Shown piece after piece: positions 1 through 9,333 of a stretch of DNA of 64,000 bases. The stretch comes from CBDATG01 sp965200145 (lineage in GTDB: Bacteria > Chloroflexota > Dehalococcoidia > Lucifugimonadales > Lucifugimonadaceae), in assembly GCA_965200145.1 (NCBI GenBank), contig CBDATG010000003.1:124001-188000 (forward strand), read 5' to 3'. The stretch's first letter is position 1. Each line of letters opens with the position of its first letter. The translations under genes were made by a program, and so were the position numbers. The notes beneath the pieces were generated by a model that had not been told where the DNA came from, ran no database searches, and saw nothing but the letters and a program-made list of their open reading frames with translations.

Positions 1-153
1 TATAGCGAATTCTGTAACACAGCGATACATCATACCTGTATCCAGAAACCTGTATCCCCAACGAAGTGCTAGCAAGCGACCGACAGTCGACTTCCCCGAG
101 GCTGACGGACCGTCAATCGCAACACGGCCAGGCTTTTCATCTGTCTTCCTCAT
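1..153 (-). CDS. cmk: Cytidylate kinase, N-terminal part (runs off left edge)
   Basis: This 51-codon fragment starts at an ATG at 153 and reads leftward off the window. It phosphorylates CMP and dCMP to the diphosphates in the cytoplasm. The visible sequence has the family's N-terminal P-loop, GPSASGKST, after VAID, followed by the FLDTGMMYR segment that corresponds to the conserved LDTGAMYR motif of Cmk. No stop is met before the edge, so the gene is partial only because of the window. It is divergent from cvpA, with about 140 bases of shared upstream DNA. The identification rests on two motifs in the right order and spacing. Confidence 0.85.
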   Translation of the reverse strand, partial: MRKTDEKPGRVAIDGPSASGKSTVGRLLALRWGYRFLDTGMMYRCVTEFAI

Positions 154-292
154 TGCCAGATCAGTTCCATCGTTAGACGCGCGGGAATCGCAACCTCGAC
201 TCGTTCAATACCGCGCTCTCAACCGTGATTTGCATATCCCCGCTTCAGTACGATTTGATTGTAAGTAGACATCCTCCATCCGTCCTCAGTTC

Positions 293-886
293 ATGATTCT
301 AGACTTCGTGCTCGCCGTTACCCTGGCTTTATTAATCTTTTGGGGCTATACCAACGGCGTGGTCGGAGCGTCAATATGGTTCGTCGCCGTATTCGCATCC
401 GTCACCGTCGGCGCGCAGACCGTCGGGAGGATTGTCCCAGCCCTAGGATTCCCTGCGAACTGGGAGTCGTTCATCGCATCAATCGGTTACGTCCTGGTTT
501 CAGCTGCGACCTTCTTCGTGGCGCGTCTAGTCGCTACTTCCGTAAACCAGGCCGCTTCCCTCACACCCCTCAAGTGGGTCAATGTCGGCGGCGGCGCACT
601 CTTCGGGTTCGCGCTCGGCGCGGTTGCGGTAGCAGCCGTCGTAGCGGGGCTAGCCACATTCACATACGTGATACCAGACCTCGACCTGGGATCGGGTGTC
701 CTAGGACGTGCAACCGCCTTCTCACAGGGATATCTCTTTGACCAACCGCGCCTATGGCTGGACCAACAACTAACCGAATCGTTTGCGGTCAAGGGCGCTC
801 TCAGCCTGCGGCCACTATTGATCCCTTTCGCTCCCGAAAACGTAGGTGTGGCGATAGATGTTTTGGAAAGCCGCGCGTTGCGTTAA
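293..886 (+). CDS. cvpA: CvpA family membrane protein
   Basis: A 197-residue integral membrane protein of the CvpA (colicin V production) family. Four hydrophobic segments are visible: about residues 2-18, 24-42, 60-80 and 98-122. The start MILDFVLAV and the following glycine-rich helices are typical of the family. The family's molecular role is not settled; it has been linked to envelope stress and purine-related phenotypes. The C-terminal third is a soluble tail. It stands alone between divergent cmk and the HNH gene, which starts about 110 bases downstream on the same strand. Confidence 0.75.
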   Translation: MILDFVLAVTLALLIFWGYTNGVVGASIWFVAVFASVTVGAQTVGRIVPALGFPANWESFIASIGYVLVSAATFFVARLVATSVNQAASLTPLKWVNVGGGALFGFALGAVAVAAVVAGLATFTYVIPDLDLGSGVLGRATAFSQGYLFDQPRLWLDQQLTESFAVKGALSLRPLLIPFAPENVGVAIDVLESRALR

Positions 887-997
887 GAAGCCGCCGACAA
901 GTGGCGCGGCGACCCGCGCTTCAAGCTCCGTCTGAGCCCATCAAACCGTCAAGTGGTATGAATGACAGTTACCATTAAACAGGTACGGTGATTCGCA

Positions 998-1537
998 ATG
1001 ACTTCAGGCAACCGAATTCTCATCAGGGAGCGGGTTCTGGTGTTGAACCAGAACTATCAACCTCTCAACATCTGCGACGTTAGACGCGCAATGTGTCTGC
1101 TCGGCAAAGGCAAAGCCGAGCAGGTGCAGGCCGGCCAGGAGTACATCCACACCGTAAACGACATCTTCGAGCGTCCCGAGGTAATCCGCTTGGTGTACAT
1201 GGTCCGTAAACCTTTGCACCGCCGCAAACTGTCACGGCGCGAAGTGTTCCTGCGCGATGGCAACCGTTGCCAGTATTGCGGCGCTAACGGACAAATACTG
1301 ACGCTGGACCATGTCGTGCCGAGATGCAGAGGCGGCCTGCATTCATGGGACAACGTCGTGACGGCTTGTCGGCGTTGCAACCACCGCAAGGCAGGATTGA
1401 CACCAAAAGAAGCCGGTATGAAACTGCTAAAGCCACCAGCTGAACCTAGACCTAACCCTTACGCAGGGTTCAGCATAGACCGCGTCGACCCGGCATGGTT
1501 ACCATTCATGCCATGGCTGGCATCCGAAGCAGCTTGA
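998..1537 (+). CDS. HNH endonuclease family protein
   Basis: A 179-residue protein with an N-terminal segment (VLVLNQNYQPLNICDVRRA) found in a widespread class of small bacterial HNH proteins, then an HNH core at about residues 88-140. The core has a CQYC knuckle, the LDHVVPRCRGG strand with the catalytic histidine, DN in the middle and a second CRRC knuckle, so it is a zinc-type HNH. It should cut or bind DNA, but its biological role is unknown. It shares no obvious operon with the restriction gene that converges on it 11 bases downstream, although both could act on DNA. It could be a housekeeping repair factor rather than a mobile nuclease. Confidence 0.8.
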   Translation: MTSGNRILIRERVLVLNQNYQPLNICDVRRAMCLLGKGKAEQVQAGQEYIHTVNDIFERPEVIRLVYMVRKPLHRRKLSRREVFLRDGNRCQYCGANGQILTLDHVVPRCRGGLHSWDNVVTACRRCNHRKAGLTPKEAGMKLLKPPAEPRPNPYAGFSIDRVDPAWLPFMPWLASEAA

Positions 1538-1548
1538 GTTACACGCGC

Positions 1549-4410
1549 CTATCCACCTGCGGCCGCACGTTCCAGATTCAGCTCTAACAGACGCTCCAAT
1601 ACCACATCGTCGGTAAGCTCGCTCGCGTCTTCGCTCCAACCGTATGCCGCGAATACCGCTTGGTCTAGGTCCAAGTGATGTTCCGCCAACCATCCGGGAA
1701 ATTCGTTGTACAGGCGCGTCATAGTGAAGTTAGCACGCTCTTCAGGCTTCGCAGTCTCAACACGCGCCAACCACCGCGACCGCGCTTGATGCAGCTTCTT
1801 CGCGGCATCAGCTACAGATTCACGGACTTCAGCACTCGGCTCAGGCAACGGGAATGTCTCGAAACATGTCGTGTGCGTGTATCTTGGCCGAGATTCAAGC
1901 TGGGTTCCGGTTGCCAACGACCAAACTACGTGCACTCGTGACTGCAACACCCCGAAGAAGAAGTCATCGTCCCGTGCAAATACTACCACCGTGTGCTCGG
2001 GCAACGTCGGTGCTTCTATCCATTGGAAGATACGATGTTTCGACACATGTGAGGTGGCGAGGTATCGCGTCATCCCGGCGATCGCATCACGTACAGCTCG
2101 ACCCATCGGTCGGCTCTCCCACCAGTTCACTTTACCAGTGCGTTGCGGATCGAACAGCTTCCGCAAATATTCCCACGGTTGCTCATAGTGGCATGCATCA
2201 AACGCCGACATCTCAGTACCGAAATCGATAAGCCAACGGTCGCGGCTGACATCGTTGATCTCTCGCCCCGTAACTATCGGGTGCAGCACATCCGCATTCG
2301 TCTCAGGTATCGGGTTAGGGGCATCCATCCACGCGCGCGCCTTGGGACCGGACACCTCAAACTGCGTGCGCCGATTGATACCTTGATACGCAATCCCCAG
2401 GTTCGCCCCGAGCCGGACCGCCTTCGTGACATTCGCGTTCCGTGATGTCAGGTTTGAATGAATCGTCGAAACCACGCGGCCATCCAAGTACTTCGTCGGC
2501 TCCGAACCATCATCAAATCCAACCATGGATATATGCACATTCGCACCATCTAGCACCCACGGCCTGTCCGAAATCGCGAAGAATATGCCGCCTGTCTCAA
2601 CGATCCTGTCCAACACCTTCCTAGACCTACCACCACGAATGCCTTGCGTCGCCAAGAGGCCAGCACGACTGGACTTACCCTCGGATATCTGCTGCCGTGC
2701 CTTCTCAAACCAATAGGCACAGAGGTCTACACCGTTAGGCACAATGCCATCCCATGTCGCATACAACCGATCAACAGCATCGTGTCCCATCACCCCTCGC
2801 ATCATCTTGTTGCCCAGGAAAGGTGGATTCCCAACGATGCAGTCCACTGCAGGCCAATCCGGGATAATCGAGTCCCCATTGGAAGACACGACCGCATCGC
2901 GACACTCAATGTTGTCAAGATGCTCAAGTATCGGATCGCGGCTCAAGAAGTCGGTACCCGAACGGGAGCCATTCTGGATGTGACCGATCCATACCACCAC
3001 GCTCGCCAACTGCTGGGCATACTCGTCTATCTCTATCCCAAACAGTTGCCTCGGATGCACTCGCCCATCCGGCGGGTCAACTCCGGCCGCAATTGCCCAA
3101 CGCAACACTTCCCATTCAAGGCCATGTAGCAGGTTTAAGCACACATATAGGAAGTTGCCAGACCCGCAGGCGGGGTCAAGCACGCGCAACGCGCCTACAC
3201 GATCGACGAATGCCTGAAGTTCAGCCGCCAAACGTGAACGATCCACATTACGACGACGTGCGTCGCGAATGGCCGCCCATTCCTCCCGCAGCGGTGCCAT
3301 GACCACGGGCTCTACCACCGCTTCGATTTCTTCCCGCGATGTGTAGTGCCGACCGAATTGGGCACGTTTCTCAGGGTTGAACACTCGCTCAAACAGAGTC
3401 CCGAAGATCGACGGCTCGATGTGAGACCAATCCAGCGCGTCGGCTTTGCGCAACATCGGAATGATCGAAGGCACCACAGATATCCCGGCAGGAACCCCGT
3501 CAAACAGTCCTCCGTTGAAGTGCGGAATTGATGGGGTGTCGTAGAGCGCACCTTGACTCATCTTGTCTATCAGCGTGGCCACCTTGATCGGAAACACCTC
3601 AGATGGCGCCGGTCCCAGCCCCTCAGTGAGCTGCGTAACCTGCAACTTGGGCAGTAGACCGATGTCGCTTGCAAACATCGCGAATAAGAGCTGCGACAGA
3701 AACTTCGCTATCTCGGAGTCTCTGCCGGGGTTCCAGCGCGTGAGTTCATCAGCCACTTCCTTGAATATCTCCGCTGCTGCCTCCGTCAGCTGCTCCGGCG
3801 TCTCCAACGGCCTGAGTCGAGACGGCACGAAGAAGCAGGACTGCAATGTTTCGTAGACCGTGAGCGGCCCTTGAGATTCGACTCCCACGGCGCTTCTATG
3901 ACGCACCTGGCGATCAAGGTCAGTTAGGTCGTCAAGTGAGATGTAGTAAGTCTCCGAAACGGTGCCAGTGAAGTTCGTGTGGACACGTATCGTCTCGAAA
4001 TCGCAAACGATGATCAGCGGCGGATTCCCAAGACCATCGCGATACCGCAAAGCCTGAAGATAGGCCTCATCCAAGTCTCCGCCGAGACGCTTGTACTCCA
4101 TCACGAATCGGTCACGTAAGAAAACATCGGCGACACCACTGCGATCGCCAGGAGTCGGAGCACTCCGTTGAAATGTGAAGTCAGCGTCGCCAACGCGATC
4201 AGCCGGCGATTCATGCCCGACTATCTCGCAAAGTCCATTGAAATGAGATTGATATTGAGATACCTCGCTACCCGAATATCCCGACCAACGCTCCGCGAAA
4301 CCGGAAGCAGTAAACTGCGCGATTTCAACTACCGGGTTGCCTTCCATCAACAACGACTGTGACCCGTGCAAGTCTCTGATGCGCTGAGCCATGTTTAACG
4401 ATCCGATCAA
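1549..4410 (-). CDS. MmeI-type (type IIL) restriction-modification enzyme, single chain
   Basis: A 953-residue protein that appears to join nuclease, methyltransferase and target recognition in one chain. Near the N-terminus is a PD-(D/E)XK motif, D95-x9-E105-Y-K107, the same spacing as the D-x9-ExK nuclease site of MmeI. The methyltransferase part has motif I (DPACGSGNFLY, about residue 417) and motif IV NPPF within VGNPPFLGNKMM, as in N6-adenine methylases of this family. The remainder should hold the target recognition and C-terminal regions. Length is close to MmeI (about 920 residues). In this family one enzyme both cuts at a distance and methylates one strand, so no partner gene is needed, and none is seen. 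A start at Met7 is also possible. The target sequence cannot be read from the protein. Confidence 0.85.
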   Translation of the reverse strand: MIGSLNMAQRIRDLHGSQSLLMEGNPVVEIAQFTASGFAERWSGYSGSEVSQYQSHFNGLCEIVGHESPADRVGDADFTFQRSAPTPGDRSGVADVFLRDRFVMEYKRLGGDLDEAYLQALRYRDGLGNPPLIIVCDFETIRVHTNFTGTVSETYYISLDDLTDLDRQVRHRSAVGVESQGPLTVYETLQSCFFVPSRLRPLETPEQLTEAAAEIFKEVADELTRWNPGRDSEIAKFLSQLLFAMFASDIGLLPKLQVTQLTEGLGPAPSEVFPIKVATLIDKMSQGALYDTPSIPHFNGGLFDGVPAGISVVPSIIPMLRKADALDWSHIEPSIFGTLFERVFNPEKRAQFGRHYTSREEIEAVVEPVVMAPLREEWAAIRDARRRNVDRSRLAAELQAFVDRVGALRVLDPACGSGNFLYVCLNLLHGLEWEVLRWAIAAGVDPPDGRVHPRQLFGIEIDEYAQQLASVVVWIGHIQNGSRSGTDFLSRDPILEHLDNIECRDAVVSSNGDSIIPDWPAVDCIVGNPPFLGNKMMRGVMGHDAVDRLYATWDGIVPNGVDLCAYWFEKARQQISEGKSSRAGLLATQGIRGGRSRKVLDRIVETGGIFFAISDRPWVLDGANVHISMVGFDDGSEPTKYLDGRVVSTIHSNLTSRNANVTKAVRLGANLGIAYQGINRRTQFEVSGPKARAWMDAPNPIPETNADVLHPIVTGREINDVSRDRWLIDFGTEMSAFDACHYEQPWEYLRKLFDPQRTGKVNWWESRPMGRAVRDAIAGMTRYLATSHVSKHRIFQWIEAPTLPEHTVVVFARDDDFFFGVLQSRVHVVWSLATGTQLESRPRYTHTTCFETFPLPEPSAEVRESVADAAKKLHQARSRWLARVETAKPEERANFTMTRLYNEFPGWLAEHHLDLDQAVFAAYGWSEDASELTDDVVLERLLELNLERAAAGG

Positions 4411-4566
4411 ACAGCGTCATCGCGGTGCCAGGGGCCATTGCCGCGACGACCAACTACATCAAATGTTAGTCGCCCGAAACCAACACGTTGCCCGTGTGTC
4501 AGTCCCCGTGAAACGCCATCGAAACCGCAAGTCGGTACCCGCATTGTGTGACGCGTCCAAACCCCG

Positions 4567-5640
4567 TCACCCTGACAGGTCCGGCAGTTCCAACATCATC
4601 ACCTCTATCGCCAGCTGCGGCAACGTGTTCGCGTTCACAGCGTCACGTGTCTCTTCTATCGCCGCCAGAGCCAGACCGATGTCACCGTCCGACATCCGCC
4701 CTGCGATTGTTTCTAGCTGCTGGCGGTCGTAGGTCGCGGGGGTCTTTTCGCCTAGGCCATGTTTGACTAACGCGATGTCGCGGACGACCTCTGTCCAGCG
4801 CGTCATCTCATTCACAATCGACGGCCGATCTCGCCTGAACTTGGTCCCGATATCCATGGCATAGTTGAATCGCTGCTCCAGGCCACTCGCCAGTGTGGTC
4901 AATATGCGAGATGCGGACTCGCGTGCGTTGTCTACCATCGAAGGGTCGCTGAGTGCCGCGATTGCCCAACCGGGATTGCCGCCGCTCAACGCCGCAAGAT
5001 TCCTTGCATCTGCCTCAGTGGCACCAAAACGCGACACTAGGGCAAGTGCGATCGTGTCAATCGGCACAGGGCGCAGGTTGATCACATGGCAACGCGAGAC
5101 GATCGTAGACGGCAGCTGCGTTTGGGACGGAGCGGTCAACAACAGCCTGACTGATGCAGGCGGTTCCTCCAACGTCTTGAGTAGCGCATTAGCAGCCTCG
5201 ATATACATTTGGTGCGCACCATCAATCAGGAAGACGCGGTGGTTGCTTTCGTACGGCTCAAGTATCGACTCGGACTGCACGTCGTTGATTAAGTCGATGG
5301 GTATCGATACCCGTTTCGCAGCGGCGTCGGGATCTGTGTCCTTTGATGTCGGAGTAGTGACGTTGATCAGTCGGACATCGGGATGCGCCAATCTACCAAC
5401 CCTGTCACACGCCGAGCATTCACCGCACGGCACCGCAACGCGGTTACCGTTTGATGTCGCCCGTGAACAGCAGAGAGCCCGAGCCAAATCCATCCCCAGC
5501 GTTCGTTTCCCGACTCGGTCAGGACCTGTGAAGAGGTAAGCATGGGAGACTCGGCCGCGTTCGACCGCCCCCTGCAACTGTCTGACCGCAAACTCGTTGC
5601 CGATGGTCTGCCAGTCACCTATCGCTAAATCGCTCGCCAT
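4567..5640 (-). CDS. holB: DNA polymerase III delta' subunit
   Basis: A 357-residue clamp-loader subunit. It shows a P-loop-like segment (GPDRVGKRT, about residues 39-47), a zinc-binding cysteine cluster (C..CGECSAC, about 57-80), the acidic box followed by LLKTLEEPP and the SRC motif in VSRCHVI, all in the order found in delta' and gamma/tau proteins. The P-loop departs from GxxGxGK(S/T), which suits delta', a subunit that does not need to hydrolyse ATP. It lies upstream of lysA's 3' end on the same strand, with about 86 bases between them. Confidence 0.85.
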   Translation of the reverse strand: MASDLAIGDWQTIGNEFAVRQLQGAVERGRVSHAYLFTGPDRVGKRTLGMDLARALCCSRATSNGNRVAVPCGECSACDRVGRLAHPDVRLINVTTPTSKDTDPDAAAKRVSIPIDLINDVQSESILEPYESNHRVFLIDGAHQMYIEAANALLKTLEEPPASVRLLLTAPSQTQLPSTIVSRCHVINLRPVPIDTIALALVSRFGATEADARNLAALSGGNPGWAIAALSDPSMVDNARESASRILTTLASGLEQRFNYAMDIGTKFRRDRPSIVNEMTRWTEVVRDIALVKHGLGEKTPATYDRQQLETIAGRMSDGDIGLALAAIEETRDAVNANTLPQLAIEVMMLELPDLSG

Positions 5641-5726
5641 TTCCTAATATGGGTCAATCCCATCTGCATTCATTTCCAATTGGGAAACCGCGCGCTAAGG
5701 CGTTCGTCGCTTTGGAAACCCGCCTA

Positions 5727-7088
5727 TCACTCGTAAACCGCAGTCGACAGCAAGTCGGAGTATGTCTCCCTGCGACGTATCAACCGGGCATCTCCGTGCA
5801 TACCCATCAGGACAACCGCAGGTCGTGGCTCCATGTTGTAGTTCGATGCCATGGCTAGGTTGTATGCACCCGACGCGGGCAAGGCGACGAGGTCGCCCGG
5901 CCTCACCGCCGGCACCCGTACATCTCGCGCCAACACATCCCCAGACTCGCAGTACTTCCCGGCGATAGTAACCGTCTCAGTCGCGGGCGAGGCAGGTTCG
6001 CGCACCGACAGCACCTCATACTGCGAGTCGTAGAGGGCAGGACGGATGTTGTCCCCCATTCCACCATCCACGCTCACGTACGTCCTGACACCCGGAATTC
6101 GCTTGATGCCACCAACCGTGTAGACGGCCATTCCGGCTCGCCCAACAATCGAGCGGCCCGGTTCAACGGTCAACGACGGTAATGGCAACTCATTCCGTTC
6201 GCACGCCGAAGCGATCGCACACGCGATGGTACGCGCATAGTCATCAATAGATGGCGGTATCTTGTCACCAACATACCCGATCGCCATGCCTCCGCCGGGG
6301 TTGAACTCGTGCAACTGGAAGCCGTAACGGTCGCGCATCTGCTCGGCGAAGTCGATCACATAATGGATCGCATCTTCGTAAGGCTCAAGCTCAAACAACG
6401 GTGAGCCTAGATGGAAGTGCAAGCCCAAGACATCAAGGTTCGGCTGTTGCAACGCCATCTCGACAGCGCGCTCGGCATCTCCAGTTTCAATCGAAAAGCC
6501 AAATTTCGAATCCAGGACTCCCGTCGATGTGAGACGGTGGGTGTGAGGGTCAACACTCGGAGATAGTCGCAACATCGCAGATTGCCGTACGCCCGCGTCG
6601 CCTGCTACCTCATCCAGCAGCTCGATTTCATGGAACGAGTCAATCGTGACGCGCCCGATGCCGACATCCAGAGCCTCAATAAGCTCTTGACGCGTCTTAT
6701 TGTTCCCGTGGAAGTTGATTCGTCCCGCAGGGTATCCCGCCGCGAGTGCCACCGCGAGCTCGCCGCCAGTCACGACGTCTAGCGACAGCCCCTCATCCCG
6801 CACGACCTGCAAAACCGCGGGATTGGTGAACGCCTTGGATGAATACTCAACCGTGCTGTCGTCATAACGTTTCCCGAATGCCTCGACAAACGCTCGGCAC
6901 ATACCGCGGACGGTTGCCTCATCGTAGATGTAGAGCGGTGTCCCATATTGGTCCGCAAGCTCGCTCACCTGCAAACCGCCAACCGTCAGCGCACCGTCTT
7001 CCGACACATCGGCCGACATCGGCAATATTTGTTGGATATCTTGGTCAAGCATTGGACGCACGGCGTGATCTCTGGGCTGTTTGAGCAC
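5727..7088 (-). CDS. lysA: Diaminopimelate decarboxylase
   Basis: A 453-residue PLP enzyme that decarboxylates meso-diaminopimelate to lysine, the last step of lysine synthesis. Family marks are the lysine-bearing YSSKAFTNPAVL segment, LSLDVVTGGEL, the HFHLGS strand, the glycine-rich FNPGGGMAIGY, EPGRSIVG and the CESGDVLARD substrate motif near the C-terminus, all intact. A start at Met16 or Met25 would remove an N-terminal extension that looks unlike the family, so the exact start is uncertain. The gene is divergent from selD across about 150 bases. Confidence 0.92.
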   Translation of the reverse strand: MLKQPRDHAVRPMLDQDIQQILPMSADVSEDGALTVGGLQVSELADQYGTPLYIYDEATVRGMCRAFVEAFGKRYDDSTVEYSSKAFTNPAVLQVVRDEGLSLDVVTGGELAVALAAGYPAGRINFHGNNKTRQELIEALDVGIGRVTIDSFHEIELLDEVAGDAGVRQSAMLRLSPSVDPHTHRLTSTGVLDSKFGFSIETGDAERAVEMALQQPNLDVLGLHFHLGSPLFELEPYEDAIHYVIDFAEQMRDRYGFQLHEFNPGGGMAIGYVGDKIPPSIDDYARTIACAIASACERNELPLPSLTVEPGRSIVGRAGMAVYTVGGIKRIPGVRTYVSVDGGMGDNIRPALYDSQYEVLSVREPASPATETVTIAGKYCESGDVLARDVRVPAVRPGDLVALPASGAYNLAMASNYNMEPRPAVVLMGMHGDARLIRRRETYSDLLSTAVYE

Positions 7089-7237
7089 TGTCTACACCTT
7101 CATTGATTCAATTGTGAGAGGCCGGAGCGATTGCGTCAAACCGAGTCTTCATTCCGCAAAGCGATAATGTTACTTGGCGGTAATCGACAACAAGGACATG
7201 CGACGCCGTGGTACCACGGCGCGCGTCGGAATTGAAC

Positions 7238-8287
7238 ATGGCGACACGAACTCCGCGGCTGACCGAGCTGGCCAGCTGCGCCGGTTGAGCGGGCAAGCTT
7301 AGCCAAGGCGAACTCGCCCAGGTCTTGGGCGGGCTGACATCACACGCGGCGACAGACCCAAACCTGCTCGCAGGACTCGGCGCGGCCGACGACGCGGCGG
7401 TGTACAGAATCAATGACGACAACGCACTAGTGTTGACCGTTGACTTCTTCGCCCCTGTCGTAGACGCCCCGTACGACTACGGCTACATCGCCGCCGCTAA
7501 CGCAATGTCAGATGTCTACGCCGTCGGCGGCTCTCCGATACTGGCACTCAACATCGCATGCTTTCCTCGCAGCTTGGACACGGCGACATCGCGCGAGATT
7601 CTTCGCGGTGGCGCAGACGCCGCCAGACTCGCCGGCGCGATAATCGTCGGCGGGCACACCGTTGAAGACGACGAACCCAAATATGGGCTCGCAGTGGTTG
7701 GACATGTGAACCCGGGACACCAGATCGGTCACGACGGCGCGCAAGCGGGCGACATGATCGTATTGACCAAGCCGATCGGGAGCGGCATCCTAACAACCGC
7801 GATAAAGGGCGGCAAGGCTCCCGAAACGCAAATCCAGTATGCCATCGATGTCATGAAGCAACTCAACCGCGAGGCCTCCGAAGCAATGCGGGTTGCCACC
7901 GCTCACGCTGCTACCGACATAACGGGATACGGACTCGTCGGGCATCTCTCGAATATCGCGGCCGCTAGCAACCTAACGCTACAAATCAGCGCGTCGGAAG
8001 TGCCGTTAATGGCAGGTGCGCCAAAGTTGGCGGCCGATGGCTGCATATCGGGTGGATCAATGCGCAACTTCGAGGAGTCCGCCGATTTCGTTGAGTGGGA
8101 CGACGAGATAGACGAATTGACGCGACAGGTGTTGTGCGACGCGCAGACATCAGGTGGATTAGCGATAGTGCTACCGCCAGATCGCGTTGACAGACTGCTT
8201 AACGAGTTGCAAAGACGGCAGGTCAGCGGCACTGTAATCGGAACCGTCACCGAGAAATCTTCCTGCTTGATCGAGGTGATTCAGTAG
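7238..8287 (+). CDS. selD: Selenophosphate synthase, itself a selenocysteine protein (in-frame UGA)
   Basis: SelD makes selenophosphate from selenide and ATP, the selenium donor for Sec-tRNA and selenouridine. The longest stop-free frame begins at a TTG at 7325, but the same frame reads upstream through a TGA at 7286-7288 to an ATG at 7238. The added residues give LTELASCAG-U-AGKLSQGELAQVL, which matches the SelD catalytic loop, where Cys or Sec sits followed by a conserved Lys. The product is therefore 349 residues with Sec17. The rest has the family's DDAAVY, LTVDFFAPVVDAPYDYG and CDAQTSGGLAI motifs. A stem-loop just after the UGA can serve as the SECIS. SelA, SelB and tRNA-Sec are not in the window. 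Confidence 0.93.
7286..7333 (+). promoter_or_regulatory. Sec UGA codon and candidate bacterial SECIS stem-loop of selD
   Basis: The UGA is at 7286-7288. An 8-bp stem (7313-7320 with 7326-7333, one G-U pair) closes a GGUCU apical loop 32 nt after the UGA. The loop matches that of the E. coli fdhF SECIS, and the distance lies within the range accepted for bacterial SECIS elements, though longer than in fdhF. The fold was judged by eye. Confidence 0.65.
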
Positions 8288-8353
8288 CCGGACATCTACG
8301 ACTCCCGAGTCCGTGCAAGACGATATATCTGGCTCAACGTCAGTCACGCCACG

Positions 8354-9106
8354 CTAATCCGCGGCGGCTTCCGTCCAAATCCGTTCGCGCTCTTGCACAT
8401 CGAGGTCAGAGAGGGCGGTTTCCCCTGCCATCTCCTCTGCGCGCAGGATGCGTGCTCGCAAGCTTAGACAGGAGAGCCTTAACGCAGATTCGGGGTCAAT
8501 GCCAGCAGCTTGCACCTCAGTAATGCGGGACATCAGCATCCTACCCGCTGAGTCTTCTGTAACCTGGCCGGCACCTGCTGCTACCTCCGTGTACTCACTC
8601 AGGTCAAGTCCAGCGCGTGATGCCCGCCGGACCAGTATCGAAGCGAATGCGGCGGCTGGCAGATCGCGCGGCACCGTCGCGACTATGGAGCGCACTCCGC
8701 CAGCCTCCTCACGCTTTATGCGCTCCCAACGATCGACTACATCGTCCGCCGCCTCAATAGCATCAGCGTCGCCGAACACGTGCGCATGCCTGCGGCGTAG
8801 CTTCTGATTCGTCGCGTCACAGACATCGTCCGCATCGTAATCCCCGTTCCTATCCGCGATATCGGCGTGGAACATTATCTGAATCAAGAGGTCGCCTAGC
8901 TCCTCCTTCAATGCAGATGCATCCCCGTGGTCCATCGCCTCTAACGCCTCATAGCACTCTTCTAGCATGTTCGGACGCAATGACGAATGTGTCTGCTCGG
9001 CATCCCACGGACAACCACCGGGACCGCGCAGTATCCGCACCGTCTCAACGAGCCTGTGATAGGCGCATCCGCTAGAGTCTTGTTGATCATCCGCAACGTC
9101 ATTCAT
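8354..9106 (-). CDS. mazG: Nucleoside triphosphate pyrophosphohydrolase MazG
   Basis: A 250-residue all-alpha NTP pyrophosphohydrolase that hydrolyses (d)NTPs to monophosphates and removes aberrant nucleotides. It has the family signature GPGGCPWDAEQTHSSL (about residues 30-45), then the metal-binding EECYEALEA and EELGDLLIQ helices with the E-x-x-E...E-x-x-D pattern. A second, weaker MazG-like half follows, giving the two-domain form seen in E. coli MazG. It is convergent with selD and divergent from dnaG across an AT-rich stretch. Confidence 0.9.
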   Translation of the reverse strand: MNDVADDQQDSSGCAYHRLVETVRILRGPGGCPWDAEQTHSSLRPNMLEECYEALEAMDHGDASALKEELGDLLIQIMFHADIADRNGDYDADDVCDATNQKLRRRHAHVFGDADAIEAADDVVDRWERIKREEAGGVRSIVATVPRDLPAAAFASILVRRASRAGLDLSEYTEVAAGAGQVTEDSAGRMLMSRITEVQAAGIDPESALRLSCLSLRARILRAEEMAGETALSDLDVQERERIWTEAAAD

Positions 9107-9333
9107 TTCTTGGTAGCCTCTTCCATAATTTTGTTATATTTTAACATATTTGTTTTAGTATTAACTTCATGCGCGTCGATTCAAACACAATCCGCATTGG
9201 CATCGCATTCTGGACGAGGTACTCAACAGTCAGCGTCCGGAACCTCAGCACAGCATTGTTTATACTTCACAACGATCCCGAAAACTTCGCCAGCCGATAT
9301 ATCAATGTTGACACTCCAAGAGGTGAGTCGCTA
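9107..9333. promoter_or_regulatory. mazG-dnaG divergent intergenic region
   Basis: About 227 bases separate the two starts. It contains a markedly AT-rich patch at 9125-9170 with a 5-bp inverted repeat (9132-9136 and 9142-9146). A purine-rich ribosome site, GAGGTGA, lies upstream of the chosen dnaG ATG at 9334. An open frame runs upstream through this DNA from 9169 but encodes nothing like DnaG before Met56, so I treat it as leader. Confidence 0.4.

Noticed and set aside
7108..7422. Minus-strand 104-residue open frame over the selD start
   Set aside because: It overlaps the SelD catalytic loop region and has no recognisable features.
9169..9333. N-terminal extension of DnaG
   Set aside because: The 55 extra residues resemble nothing in primases, while the ATG at 9334 has a ribosome site and a family-like start.
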